A DNA stretch of 43,179 nt, taken from positions 1-43,179 of the IMG/VR virus record IMGVR_UViG_3300047201_000038; one strand, given 5' to 3'. Both the position numbers and the translations under genes were made by a program. The DNA comes from a virus. How positions within the stretch are numbered: position 1 is the stretch's first letter; each line of letters opens with the position of its first letter. The notes beneath the pieces were generated by a model. That model was not told the origin of the DNA. It searched no databases and saw only the letters and a program-made list of their open reading frames with translations. Positions 30,498 through 37,351 of this stretch are shown here, one piece after another.

Positions 30498-30543
30498 GGA
30501 AGCGCTCGGGGAACATGGTATTATAAAAGCTAAGGAGGAATCC

Positions 30544-30783
30544 ATGAGCGACTTAGTGGATCGACTTTGGGCTGTCTGGCACTCTGGTTGGGATGAAGAT
30601 TTTTTGACGGACGATGAGTGGGAGGCCACTATCACCCGATTGCAGGCAGTAGATGCGCTGTTCGCGGCGGCTGAACATATCGAAAAACAATGGCTGCACC
30701 ATGAGGGAGAGCCCTATGATGTTGTGCCATTGATACGGGCCATTCAGGATTACAGAAAGGCGATAGGGGGTTCCAATGTCTGA
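30544..30783 (+). CDS. Small early protein, paralogue family member 4
   Basis: 79 residues from ATG 30544, chosen for the strong AAGGAGG five bases upstream; an in-frame ATG at 30490 begins MSEEALGEH, whose first five codons are repeated at the next gene's start. The body, 'EATITRLQAVDALFAAAEHIEKQW' then 'LIRAIQDYRKAIG', matches the family at 27144-28422. ATGA-type overlap with the next gene. Confidence 0.65.
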   Translation: MSDLVDRLWAVWHSGWDEDFLTDDEWEATITRLQAVDALFAAAEHIEKQWLHHEGEPYDVVPLIRAIQDYRKAIGGSNV

Positions 30784-31063
30784 GGAAGCGACTAAGGCGC
30801 AAAAGAGGCGATTACAGAACGCCGTTGTCGCCCACTTCGGCAAGACGATCAAGGACATTTTCTATCTGGACGGTCATCCTTTCGACCTGGAATTCTGCGA
30901 TGCTTTCCAGACGTGGAAGATTCGATGCGTTCCCGGTACAGTCACGGATGCCGATCGGGACGAGGTCGAAAAGCGACACCTGAACCCCGCCTATTTCAGA
31001 AAAGCTATTGCCTATCGACCCAATGAAAGCAATAAGGATTTCGATCTCTTAGAGATAAAATAG
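30776..31063 (+). CDS. Early protein, last gene of the early operon
   Basis: 95 residues beginning MSEEATKAQKRRLQNAV. Charged, mixed alpha/beta, with 'FDLEFCDAFQTWKIRCVPG' and 'NPAYFRKAIAYRP'. No recognised motif. It is followed by a 117-base gap with hairpins, which suggests that the early operon ends here. Confidence 0.6.
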   Translation: MSEEATKAQKRRLQNAVVAHFGKTIKDIFYLDGHPFDLEFCDAFQTWKIRCVPGTVTDADRDEVEKRHLNPAYFRKAIAYRPNESNKDFDLLEIK

Positions 31064-31123
31064 CTGTCAAGCGGTATTGCCTCGCCTAATCCGTCCATTC
31101 GGTATGGATAATCCATCACAACC

Positions 31124-31145
31124 CGACGGATAAGCCGTCGTCTTT
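31124..31145 (+). terminator. Possible weak terminator
   Basis: CGACGG (31124-31129) and CCGTCG (31135-31140) form a six-bp stem with a five-base loop, followed by TCTTT. A smaller hairpin, ATGGATAATCCAT, lies just upstream (31105-31117). The stem is short and the T run brief, so this is a low-confidence end for the early operon. Confidence 0.4.
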
Positions 31146-31180
31146 CAAATCGCCTAAAATTCGATGGTTATACTATACGC

Positions 31181-31405
31181 ATGAAGGGAAAGGGCCAAGA
31201 CCCCGATGCCATCAGAACCTGTTCTAATTGCGGAGACAAATTCCGGGCTCAGAACGGGGCTAAACGTGGGCGCGTCTGGTACTGTGGTTATTGCCACGCG
31301 GCCAAATTCGGCGTACCAGACCCCCGCTGGCTTCCCGCTCTCAGCCGGAGCGAATGGCACGATCTTCAAAAAACAAGAGGAGCGCATATAACGAAAAATC
31401 CATGA
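31181..31405 (+). CDS. Zinc-ribbon protein at the start of the lysis region
   Basis: 74 residues with CSNC and CGYC knuckles 21 residues apart in a basic protein; a short zinc ribbon. A TATACT box at 31169-31174 lies just upstream without a convincing -35. Its stop overlaps the endolysin ATG (ATGA). Could be a small transcription regulator of the late genes; this is a guess from position. Confidence 0.7.
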   Translation: MKGKGQDPDAIRTCSNCGDKFRAQNGAKRGRVWYCGYCHAAKFGVPDPRWLPALSRSEWHDLQKTRGAHITKNP

Positions 31406-31749
31406 CCCACACCCAACGCCGCGCTGAGTTCAATCGTCTTTTTGGACTCCTCTCCGTCTATGCCGAATTGAATCAAATCAAATTCATCCATCCCAACGAA
31501 GGATATTTCCGCACGCCGGAACAGCAGAGGGCGCTTTTTAGTGCCGGTAAATCCAAATGCGACGGTACGAAAATTGCTAGCAAGCATCAGTCGCACCTTG
31601 CCCGAGACCTTTTCATCGTCAACGAAAAGTCCGAAATCGTCTGGGAGGATGCGCCATACGCGACGCTCGGGGCGTACTGGGAGAAACTCGGGGGAACCTG
31701 GGGCGGGCACTTCGGGGGATTCCGAGACATTTTCCATTTTGAGGTTTAG
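31402..31749 (+). CDS. Endolysin, M15-type D-Ala/L-Ala-D-Glu peptidase
   Basis: 115 residues from ATG 31402. The M15 zinc-peptidase pattern is visible: FRTPEQQ, then S60-K-H62-Q-S-H65-L-A-R-D69, where H62 and D69 are expected zinc ligands, W99-type aromatic sequence 'GGTWGGHFGGFRDIFHFE' and H112 as the third ligand. Such enzymes cut peptidoglycan stem peptides. No signal peptide, so a holin is needed; holin-like genes follow. A longer upstream frame is not used. Confidence 0.85.
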   Translation: MTHTQRRAEFNRLFGLLSVYAELNQIKFIHPNEGYFRTPEQQRALFSAGKSKCDGTKIASKHQSHLARDLFIVNEKSEIVWEDAPYATLGAYWEKLGGTWGGHFGGFRDIFHFEV

Positions 31750-31758
31750 GAGGACGCC

Positions 31759-32694
31759 ATAGACATTACAACGGAGGCCGGTCGGCCTCGGTTTCGTTGG
31801 ACACCGGCGACTCTGGCGAAGTTGAGGGAAATGGTAGCGGACGGGCGCACGGCTCGGGATATCGCCGCGGCCTTTGAACAAGGCATTCAGTGCATTGATA
31901 ACGCCATCCGTCGTCATGGCAAAGTACCCGTGGGGACGTTGGAGGAAAACCTAGACGTCCCTCTTTTCAAGGGCGACCTCAAGCTTCCGATGGATGATTA
32001 CATCATCACGGCTGATTACCATTCGCCCTATTTTTCTGTACCCTGGCACAATCGAAGTCTCGCAATCGCAGAGAGATTCGGCATTAAGAAGCTAATTGTC
32101 ATCGGCGACCTCGTGGACTTCGGATTTGCGTCGCATTATTACTCAGACCACAAGCCGGGGATCGCGGATGAGGCCGATGAAAACAGGCGGCTCATCCAAT
32201 CGCTTCTCGCTCAATTCGAGGAGATCGTCGTCGTCAAGGGGAATCACGAGGACCGGCTCGGGCGGCAGACGAACGGCATCGTCCAGGCGCGGTATCTTTT
32301 CGAACTCTGGGCCGGGACGGAATATGGTAAGCGATTCAAGTATTCGCTTTACGACAAACTGACCATCGGCGGCGAGTGGCTCTGCGTCCATCCGCGTTCC
32401 TATTCGCAAAGGGCCGGGATCGCGTCGCGAGCACTCTGCTCGAAGTATCTCAAAAACGTTCTGAACACGCATGGCCATCACGTCGGCTGGAATTATGACC
32501 CGAGCGGCAAGTTTCTGGCGGTCGATCTTGGGGGAATGTTCGACCCAGAGAAGATCGAGTATATGAACGTCAAGACGACAACGCATCCAACCTGGAACCA
32601 GGGTTTCGGGATGCTTCGGAACGGATACTTCCACCTGTTCGATGAAAGAACGGACTGGGATTTCTGGCTCGAATCCGATTGGGGCAAGAAATGA
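31759..32694 (+). CDS. Calcineurin-like metallophosphoesterase, probable AUA start
   Basis: 311 residues if started at ATA 31759, five bases after a perfect AGGAGG (31748-31753). The first ordinary in-frame starts (TTG 31822, ATG 31831) would cut off a clearly coding helix-turn-helix-like region, RPRFRWTPATLAKLREMV. Metal-binding motifs: D86-x-H88, G116-D117-x2-D120, G161-NHE164, H at VHP near 211 and H238-G-H240. Family members hydrolyse phosphodiesters; possible DNA repair or nucleotide role. Confidence 0.8.
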   Translation: MDITTEAGRPRFRWTPATLAKLREMVADGRTARDIAAAFEQGIQCIDNAIRRHGKVPVGTLEENLDVPLFKGDLKLPMDDYIITADYHSPYFSVPWHNRSLAIAERFGIKKLIVIGDLVDFGFASHYYSDHKPGIADEADENRRLIQSLLAQFEEIVVVKGNHEDRLGRQTNGIVQARYLFELWAGTEYGKRFKYSLYDKLTIGGEWLCVHPRSYSQRAGIASRALCSKYLKNVLNTHGHHVGWNYDPSGKFLAVDLGGMFDPEKIEYMNVKTTTHPTWNQGFGMLRNGYFHLFDERTDWDFWLESDWGKK

Positions 32695-32722
32695 AGGACG
32701 CCAGAGGATATTGGGGAATGAC

Positions 32723-32950
32723 GTGTATCTAGAAAACGCGAGGCATGAGGCATTTTCGAACTTCGATGACGAGGGCGGGAAACTCATACGCCTGACAAAC
32801 TGCATTTTCTGTCCCTTCGAACTGGATAATGTTTGTATGGCATACCAGCAAAGTCTGAATGATAAATCGAAAAAGCCTTCATGGTGCCGATATAAGGCAC
32901 TAGTTGTCGGGGATGAAGAAAATTGGTCGGCGGACGAGGTCGGTAAATGA
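32723..32950 (+). CDS. Small cysteine-rich protein
   Basis: 75 residues from GTG 32723 (TTG 32711 is possible). CIFC, then C-M and C-R at wider spacing ('NCIFCPFELDNVCMAYQQ', 'SWCRYKALVV') suggest a zinc site. The start is uncertain: an ATG at 32691 overlaps the preceding stop but gives only 13 codons in another frame. Ends at ATGA with the next gene. Confidence 0.6.
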   Translation: MYLENARHEAFSNFDDEGGKLIRLTNCIFCPFELDNVCMAYQQSLNDKSKKPSWCRYKALVVGDEENWSADEVGK

Positions 32951-33285
32951 ATTCTGAGGGGACGGGCCTGTGTTTCCGTTGTGAGCACCGGGCAAAATAT
33001 CTTGAATCCGGATTCCAGCCGCGTTTCGAATGCGGCATGAAGAGAATGGCCAGTGCCTGTTGCTATATGTTTATGCCGTGCAAGCCTATCGCCATTGCGC
33101 CCATCGAAGGGGAGAAGCGGCCCATATTCGGTCCTCCGTTTATCGCCGGACGGATACAGGCGCATGGCCTCGTCGCCGACGAGAGACTAACGCTCCAACT
33201 TATCAACATTGACAAGAAACTGGTAACGCCCGTTTGGGCGATCAAACCGAGTAAAGATAATAAATTTTTAAGGAGAAAAAAATGA
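32947..33285 (+). CDS. Cysteine-rich conserved phage protein
   Basis: 112 residues. Cysteines at LCFRC, FECG, ACC and PC in the first 46 residues resemble a zinc-binding module, followed by 'RPIFGPPFIAGRIQAHGL' and a basic end. The same type of protein is widespread next to lysis or structural genes in phages. Function unknown. ATGA overlaps on both sides. Confidence 0.65.
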   Translation: MNSEGTGLCFRCEHRAKYLESGFQPRFECGMKRMASACCYMFMPCKPIAIAPIEGEKRPIFGPPFIAGRIQAHGLVADERLTLQLINIDKKLVTPVWAIKPSKDNKFLRRKK

Positions 33286-33542
33286 CCATTGATCTGGGAA
33301 TTATCAATGCAATCGTTGCCCTGGTGTCTGGGCCCATTGTGTCCACCATCATCGCGGCTTTGAAGTCATGGCTCAAGTTGAGCGATGGCAAGGCAGTGAT
33401 CCTTTCCATTGCCACCTCGTTAGGTGTCACGGCTTATTACCTGGCGGCCATTGCCCATGCCTTCACGCCCCTGAATCTCGTGGCATACGCAGTGGGGGTA
33501 TTCGTCTATTCGTCCGGGTATTACAAGCAGGTGGTGAAGTAG
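33282..33542 (+). CDS. Holin-like membrane protein
   Basis: 86 residues. Hydrophobic segments at about 5-27 (LGIINAIVALVSGPIVSTII), 38-55 and 57-77 predict two or three membrane passes, with a basic end (YYKQVVK). AAGGAG precedes the ATG. Place after the endolysin and before a spanin-like gene fits a holin. No family-specific motif, so the call rests on topology and neighbours. Confidence 0.65.
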   Translation: MTIDLGIINAIVALVSGPIVSTIIAALKSWLKLSDGKAVILSIATSLGVTAYYLAAIAHAFTPLNLVAYAVGVFVYSSGYYKQVVK

Positions 33543-33555
33543 CAAGCAATCCAAC

Positions 33556-34179
33556 ATGAAAGTCCGTCCCGTCCATTGGATAATTGTGGGTCTCGCCTTG
33601 GCCCTTACCGTCGCCGTCTGTGACGGCCTGAAGCTCCGCGATAAGTATTCCGTCTCCGTCGGCAAGTATCAAGCGACGCTTGACCAATCGAAAAAGGATG
33701 GCGCGGCCCTTACCCTACAAATAGGCGAAACGCAGGCGATTGTAGGGCAAAAGGACAAGGCCATCGCCGAACTGAAAGAATCCATTGTGGTAAAAAATAC
33801 CACGATTGAGGTAAAAAACACCACGCTCACCAAACTCCAGTCACAACTGGCCCAAGCCAAGACCGATACAGAGAAAGTGCCGATCCTCACCGCTATGGTA
33901 GAGAATTGGCGTGCGCAATATAACACTGCCACGCTTATCATCACGGACAAGGACGCCATCATCGCCGCATGGGCCGCGAAGTTCAATGCCCAGGTGGTCA
34001 TCTCGGATGCATGGAAGCAGAAGTACGAAAGCGAACTACACCTTCGGACGCTGGCAGAGAAGGGCTGGAAGGTAGCCGAACGCAAGCTCCGATGGACGCG
34101 GGTTATGGGAAACATTAAGACGGGTCTGGTCCTGGGTGCACTTGGCTACATCGGATATTCGGCGATCAAGGGGAAATGA
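33556..34179 (+). CDS. Spanin / Rz-like protein
   Basis: 207 residues. A single N-terminal membrane anchor (residues 8-24, WIIVGLALALTVAVC) precedes a long helical coiled coil (about 40-150, with repeats such as VVKNTTIEVKNTTLTKL). A second hydrophobic stretch lies near the C terminus (TGLVLGALGYIGYSAI). Inner-membrane spanin subunits have this shape, though they usually lack the second segment. No overlapping small lipoprotein gene (Rz1) was found. Confidence 0.6.
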   Translation: MKVRPVHWIIVGLALALTVAVCDGLKLRDKYSVSVGKYQATLDQSKKDGAALTLQIGETQAIVGQKDKAIAELKESIVVKNTTIEVKNTTLTKLQSQLAQAKTDTEKVPILTAMVENWRAQYNTATLIITDKDAIIAAWAAKFNAQVVISDAWKQKYESELHLRTLAEKGWKVAERKLRWTRVMGNIKTGLVLGALGYIGYSAIKGK

Positions 34180-34180
34180 G

Positions 34181-34519
34181 ATGTCGCTATCAGTCGGCGA
34201 AGTCACAGCTATCGGGATCGGGTTGGGCAACGTCGCGGCCTGGACAAAACTCATTTATGATGCCCGGAAGAACGGCAAGAACGGGAATGGGAGACCCTGC
34301 CCGCTCCATTCGGGCGTTGTGGCACAGATAGAGATAGGCGAGAAGCAGGGTGCGGACCTGGCGAAGGAATTGGCCAGCCTTCACACAGAGAATCGGGATG
34401 ACCACAAGAAACTCTTCGAGGATATCAAGGGTTTATCGATAGCCGTTGCCGGGGCCGCGAGTGCGGCTGCAGCCGCCGCTATAGCCGCAACATCGAGTAG
34501 GAAAAGGGGTAAGCCATGA
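34181..34519 (+). CDS. Lysis-region protein with Ala-rich end
   Basis: 112 residues from ATG 34181. A weakly hydrophobic N-terminal segment (AIGIGLGNVAAWTKLIY), a charged helix 'ELASLHTENRDDHKKLFEDIKGLS' and a terminal Ala-rich helix (AGAASAAAAAAIAA). It might be a membrane-associated lysis accessory of the XhlA type. Overlaps the next ATG (ATGA). Confidence 0.55.
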   Translation: MSLSVGEVTAIGIGLGNVAAWTKLIYDARKNGKNGNGRPCPLHSGVVAQIEIGEKQGADLAKELASLHTENRDDHKKLFEDIKGLSIAVAGAASAAAAAAIAATSSRKRGKP

Positions 34520-34650
34520 ACATCATTCCCGAGTATCTTGATGTTGTCTTTGCCATCAAACTCCAACTGACGCCGCTGAACCTATGCGCTCTACTCGCGC
34601 TCGGGCTGTGCGTCGCTATCGTATGGCGGCTTTGCAAGAGGCGAACCTAG
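34516..34650 (+). CDS. 44-residue membrane peptide
   Basis: ATG 34516 overlaps the upstream stop. Residues 20-37 (PLNLCALLALGLCVAIVW) form one membrane segment and the end is basic (RLCKRRT). Short size and coupling fit a small lysis or antiholin-type membrane protein; function unproven. Confidence 0.6.
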   Translation: MNIIPEYLDVVFAIKLQLTPLNLCALLALGLCVAIVWRLCKRRT

Positions 34651-34669
34651 ATGACGGAAAGAAGACCCG

Positions 34670-34930
34670 ATGAACCGCCACTTGCGCCACTTAAAGGAAC
34701 TAATTGGCCTGTTCTTCCTCGGTCTCATAACCGATATCGGCGTCTGCCTGTATTACAGATCGGTCTCTTCCGGCATGGTCTTTATGGCGATGTGGCTGTC
34801 ATTCCTCGTAACGCTGATTCCTTTCTTCGTGATGTGGAAAGGGATCGAGGCTAGGCGTCCCGCGCTATTCGTGGCCTACGCGCTCGGGGCGGCGGGGGGC
34901 ACACTTGTTGGCATGATGATACGGCTATGA
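34670..34930 (+). CDS. Small membrane protein, three transmembrane segments
   Basis: 86 residues. Hydrophobic stretches at about 9-27, 34-53 and 62-83 (LIGLFFLGLITDIGVCLYY; MVFMAMWLSFLVTLIPFFVM; ALFVAYALGAAGGTLVGMM). GGAAAGA lies upstream. This frame is preferred over an overlapping one at 34651 because it has clear membrane segments. Confidence 0.65.
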   Translation: MNRHLRHLKELIGLFFLGLITDIGVCLYYRSVSSGMVFMAMWLSFLVTLIPFFVMWKGIEARRPALFVAYALGAAGGTLVGMMIRL

Positions 34931-34959
34931 AGCGTTGGCTCATGTGGTAGAGGGTAAAG

Positions 34960-35436
34960 ATGTGGAAAGATAAAGTTAAAGAATACAAACGAGCATATTA
35001 TCTTACCCACAAAGACAAGATATCGATTCAATCTAAGGCCAATTATATTGCCCATAGACAGGAGCGGTTGGCTCACGTAAAGACTTATCGAGATGCACAC
35101 AGAGAAGAAACGCTTGCCCGCCACAAGGCTTATTATCATGCCCATCGGGAAGAAAGATCATCCTCTGAACTTATATTAAATTATGGAATATCCAAAGCGG
35201 ATCGCGACATGCTTCTCTTTGCCCAAAATGGAACATGTGCCATCTGTGGAAAAGACAATTGGGGAAAGAATAGTCCCCACGTTGACCATGACCACGTAAC
35301 CGGGAAAATCCGCGGCATCCTATGTGCGAGATGTAACGTTGCCCTGGGGATGATCGGAGACGATCCCAAGGTTGCACAATCAATTATCACCTACCTAGAG
35401 AATTATCGTTCATGTGAAGAAGCAAGATTAACATGA
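34960..35436 (+). CDS. Endonuclease VII-like HNH nuclease (free-standing)
   Basis: 158 residues. N-terminal half: five loose repeats of about 12-14 residues rich in Y, K and H (KEYKRAYYLTHKDK, ...KTYRDAHREETLARH). C-terminal half: CAICG, VDHDHVTGKIRGILC, ARCN, the recombination endonuclease VII core, close in pattern to the gene at 75. AT-rich. Located between lysis-region genes and the terminase block. ATGA overlap at its end. Confidence 0.85.
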   Translation: MWKDKVKEYKRAYYLTHKDKISIQSKANYIAHRQERLAHVKTYRDAHREETLARHKAYYHAHREERSSSELILNYGISKADRDMLLFAQNGTCAICGKDNWGKNSPHVDHDHVTGKIRGILCARCNVALGMIGDDPKVAQSIITYLENYRSCEEARLT

Positions 35437-35693
35437 AAAGCAGGCGGTTTTTCCTCAGCTTTGTGGAAGAGTGCGTCATGGACCCCGCATACTTTGATTA
35501 TGTCGGTGGGCGCATCGAGGTGTACGAGGTCGGCTCGGACAAATACGCCATCGAGGAGATCCGCTTCCTGACGAAGAAGCAAAAGGCATTCGGCAAACTG
35601 CGCGAGAAGTGGGATTTCGAGGAAGCTACGGTTAAGGAACTGGAACGACTACGGGCGAAGATCATTGCCCTGAACGAGAAGGAGAAGGAATGA
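35433..35693 (+). CDS. Small soluble protein
   Basis: 86 residues, ATGA overlap. A central beta region (YVGGRIEVYEVGSDKYAIEEIRFL) and a C-terminal charged helix (FEEATVKELERLRAKIIALNEK). Coupled to the next gene by ATGA. No motif recognised. Confidence 0.6.
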   Translation: MKSRRFFLSFVEECVMDPAYFDYVGGRIEVYEVGSDKYAIEEIRFLTKKQKAFGKLREKWDFEEATVKELERLRAKIIALNEKEKE

Positions 35694-35857
35694 AGCGCAT
35701 CGGTCAGATCGTCGGGGCCGCAATAGTCGGCATCGTGTGCGTTATCCTGCTCCCCCTAGTCATAATCTTTGCCGTTATAGCATCGGTTGTCGCCGTAGTC
35801 AAGGCGGTCATTGCGGCAATCCAGGCGGCTATTAAAGCGAAACCCGATCCGCTTTAA
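35690..35857 (+). CDS. 55-residue hydrophobic membrane protein
   Basis: ATG 35690 overlaps the previous stop. Nearly the whole length is hydrophobic: GAAIVGIVCVILLPLVIIF and then AVIASVVAVVKAVIAAIQ. One or two membrane passes. Its stop lies inside a strong hairpin (35852-35878). It is the last gene before the structured intergenic region. Confidence 0.6.
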   Translation: MKRIGQIVGAAIVGIVCVILLPLVIIFAVIASVVAVVKAVIAAIQAAIKAKPDPL

Positions 35858-35878
35858 TAGCGAACGCGCTTATTAAAG
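35852..35878 (+). terminator. Strong hairpin at the end of the lysis operon, no T tract
   Basis: CTTTAATAGCG (35852-35862) pairs with CGCT-T-ATTAAAG (35867-35878): 11 pairs with one bulged T and a four-base loop. It overlaps the stop codon of the 55-residue gene. Without a T run it may be a weak terminator, an RNA processing or stability element. Confidence 0.5.
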
Positions 35879-35894
35879 TAATCATCATTACCTA

Positions 35895-36205
35895 GGAATT
35901 GTCAAATACGCCGGGAGCGTAAAAGGCGTAATACGGTCAAGGCGGTTGCATTGCACGGTGCGTTTACCGTCTTCGCCAAAGGCTTTCCGGCCCGCGGCCC
36001 CCGGCGGCCTAAGCCGTCGGATTATGACGACCAACCCTCAGGTCTAGAATCACTTAACCGTAGGTGAGCGCGGGGTTGGTATTAAGACGTGGTGATACGG
36101 CCAGCATCCGGCAACGGATGAAAGTTGCCACGCCTAATGTTGGTAATCACGACGGGCGGCTAGGCAAAGGGTTCCGTCTCGCGATAATGCCGCCCACAAA
36201 GTACC
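35895..36205 (+). ncRNA. Candidate structured non-coding RNA or packaging-site region
   Basis: A 370-base gene-free stretch (35858-36227) with many nested complementary segments: TACGCC/GGCGTA (35907/35925), GGCG/CGCC (35941/35974) enclosing ACGGT/ACCGT (35955/35966), GGCTT/AAGCC (35981/36011), ACCAACCC/GGGTTGGT (36030/36073) enclosing TCACTTA/TAGGTGA (36050/36061), GTGGTGAT/ATCACGAC (36089/36146, one mismatch) enclosing CATCCG-GCAA-CGGATG with a GNRA loop, and GGGCGG/CCGCCC (36154/36190). No open frame of note. It does not show tmRNA, RNase P or group I/II core motifs. Strand is assumed from neighbouring genes. A cos/pac site is an alternative. Confidence 0.55.
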
Positions 36206-36227
36206 ACATTCAATACTACATTAAAGT

Positions 36228-36467
36228 ATGAGAACCGCCTTCCCCGCGTTAATTAAATCCATCAGCAGCGGCGATAAGGAAGGCGAGATACGCCTGCGCT
36301 TCCTGCCGACAGATGAGGTGATGGACGCACTGCAGCGGCTGCATAAAGCCGACGAGGAAGTTTCGATAGGTATCGTCTCCATGATTGATAACGAGAATAA
36401 ACATGCCATTCCAGAAAGGAAACAAAGCCTCCAGGGGCAAAGGAAGGCCCCGAGGGGCGAAGTCTAA
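36228..36467 (+). CDS. Small protein with LHKAD motif upstream of terminase
   Basis: 79 residues. 'VMDALQRLHKADEEVSIGIVSMID' is echoed at the C terminus of the terminase relic at 36675 ('INRLHKADAFVGVAI'). Its last 20 residues overlap the next gene in another frame, over 65 bases. A small terminase-associated or regulatory protein; function unknown. Confidence 0.6.
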   Translation: MRTAFPALIKSISSGDKEGEIRLRFLPTDEVMDALQRLHKADEEVSIGIVSMIDNENKHAIPERKQSLQGQRKAPRGEV

Positions 36468-36678
36468 ACTCTCGGAATCATTCTATCAAGATTGTCTTAC
36501 TCTATATTCGGAGATGAGCATCGATGGACTTCGGGCCTTCGTCAATAAATGTCCACGCAATAAGGAAATCTTTTTTGCCTGGCTCGCTAAGTGGGCCGAA
36601 AAGCAGATAAACCAATCCATTAGCGGGGACGTGAAGATGGATGGAAAACTCATCGTTGAATTCATAGATACGAAATGA
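36403..36678 (+). CDS. Small terminase-like protein 1
   Basis: 91 residues from ATG 36403; an upstream in-frame start at 36385 has no better site. 'PFQKGNKASRGKGRPRGAKSK' is the basic N-terminal pattern of DUF5681/small-terminase-like proteins, followed by helices with 'FYQDCLTLYSEMSIDGLRAF' and 'INQSISGDVKMDGKLIVEF'. The N-terminal DNA-binding part overlaps the previous gene. It probably marks packaging sites or regulates the large subunit. Confidence 0.65.
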   Translation: MPFQKGNKASRGKGRPRGAKSKLSESFYQDCLTLYSEMSIDGLRAFVNKCPRNKEIFFAWLAKWAEKQINQSISGDVKMDGKLIVEFIDTK

Positions 36679-37049
36679 GGCTCCTGCTCTCCAAGTCGTT
36701 CAAGGAACCATTCAAAGATAAGCATCGATATCTTATCCTCTGCGGCGGAGCGGGATCGGGCAAAACAGAATTCGCCGCTCGGAAGATATTCTATCGTTGC
36801 CAAGTCGAAGGCGGGCACCGCTTTCTTGTTCTTCGCAAGGTGCGTTCACGGGCCAGAGAATCAGTCCTAGAAGTTTTCCTTTGCCTTCTGCGTGAGAACG
36901 AAATCGCCTTTGAGCTTAATAAGACAAATCGAGTTATCTCGTGGACGGGACCTAACGGAAGGACGAATGAAATTCTAATCGATGGCATCAATAGGCTTCA
37001 CAAGGCCGACGCTTTTGTCGGCGTGGCAATAGCGGAGAAAGAGAAATGA
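36675..37049 (+). pseudogene. Relic of a second large terminase: N-terminal ATPase piece fused to a foreign tail
   Basis: 124 residues, ATGA overlap at both ends. Residues 20-105 read as the start of a PBSX-type large terminase: C23-GGAGSGKT31 (Walker A), 'KIFYRCQVEGGHRFLVLRKVRS', 'NRVISWTGPNGRTNEIL'. Then, where Walker B and the nuclease should follow, the sequence becomes 'IDGINRLHKADAFVGVAIAEKEK', which resembles the end of the protein at 36228. This looks like a deletion fusion. An ATPase fold without Walker B or nuclease cannot package DNA; it may be inactive or a repurposed regulator. Confidence 0.65.
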
Positions 37050-37351
37050 TTCGCAATTCGTCTAAGAAAAACCTGAAACCCTTCAAGAAGGGGTACGACC
37101 CCAAGCGGGCGAAGGGTGGAGCTGCGTGTGTTGAGCGAACCGCTTGGACAAATCTGTTCTTAAACCGACTCGCTAAGCGGCTCAAACCCACTGACGCCGC
37201 CGACATCCTGGCCACGGCTTATGAGCGCGGGCGTCCCTGGGCTATTGCCGAAGTGCATGAGCGGCTCATGGGCAAGGTGACGCAACCCATCAGCGGCGAG
37301 ATGGCGCACACCTTGCACTTCGATTTCGGGAACGGCAACGGGGATGAATGA
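37046..37351 (+). CDS. terS: Small terminase-like protein 2
   Basis: 101 residues. 'LKPFKKGYDPKRAKGG' is the same basic entry as in the gene at 36403, followed by a helical core 'WTNLFLNRLAKRLKPTDAADILATAYERGRPWAIAEVHERLMGKVTQPISGE'. It overlaps the intact large terminase gene (ATGA at 37348), so it is the more likely functional partner. The shared -Q-x-ISG- end segment links it to small terminase 1. Confidence 0.7.
   Translation: MIRNSSKKNLKPFKKGYDPKRAKGGAACVERTAWTNLFLNRLAKRLKPTDAADILATAYERGRPWAIAEVHERLMGKVTQPISGEMAHTLHFDFGNGNGDE

Noticed and set aside
32691-32732. 13-codon frame overlapping the metallophosphoesterase stop
   Set aside because: It stops at once and shows no coding signal; the cysteine-rich gene in another frame is preferred.
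34651-34854. 67-codon frame on the plus strand
   Set aside because: It overlaps the membrane protein frame at 34670, is Pro/Arg-rich, and lacks hydrophobic segments or motifs.
35858-36227. tmRNA, RNase P RNA, or group I/II intron
   Set aside because: The hallmark sequences of these RNAs (T-loop with GTTCGAATCC and tag frame, P4 motifs, P7 or domain V) were not found.
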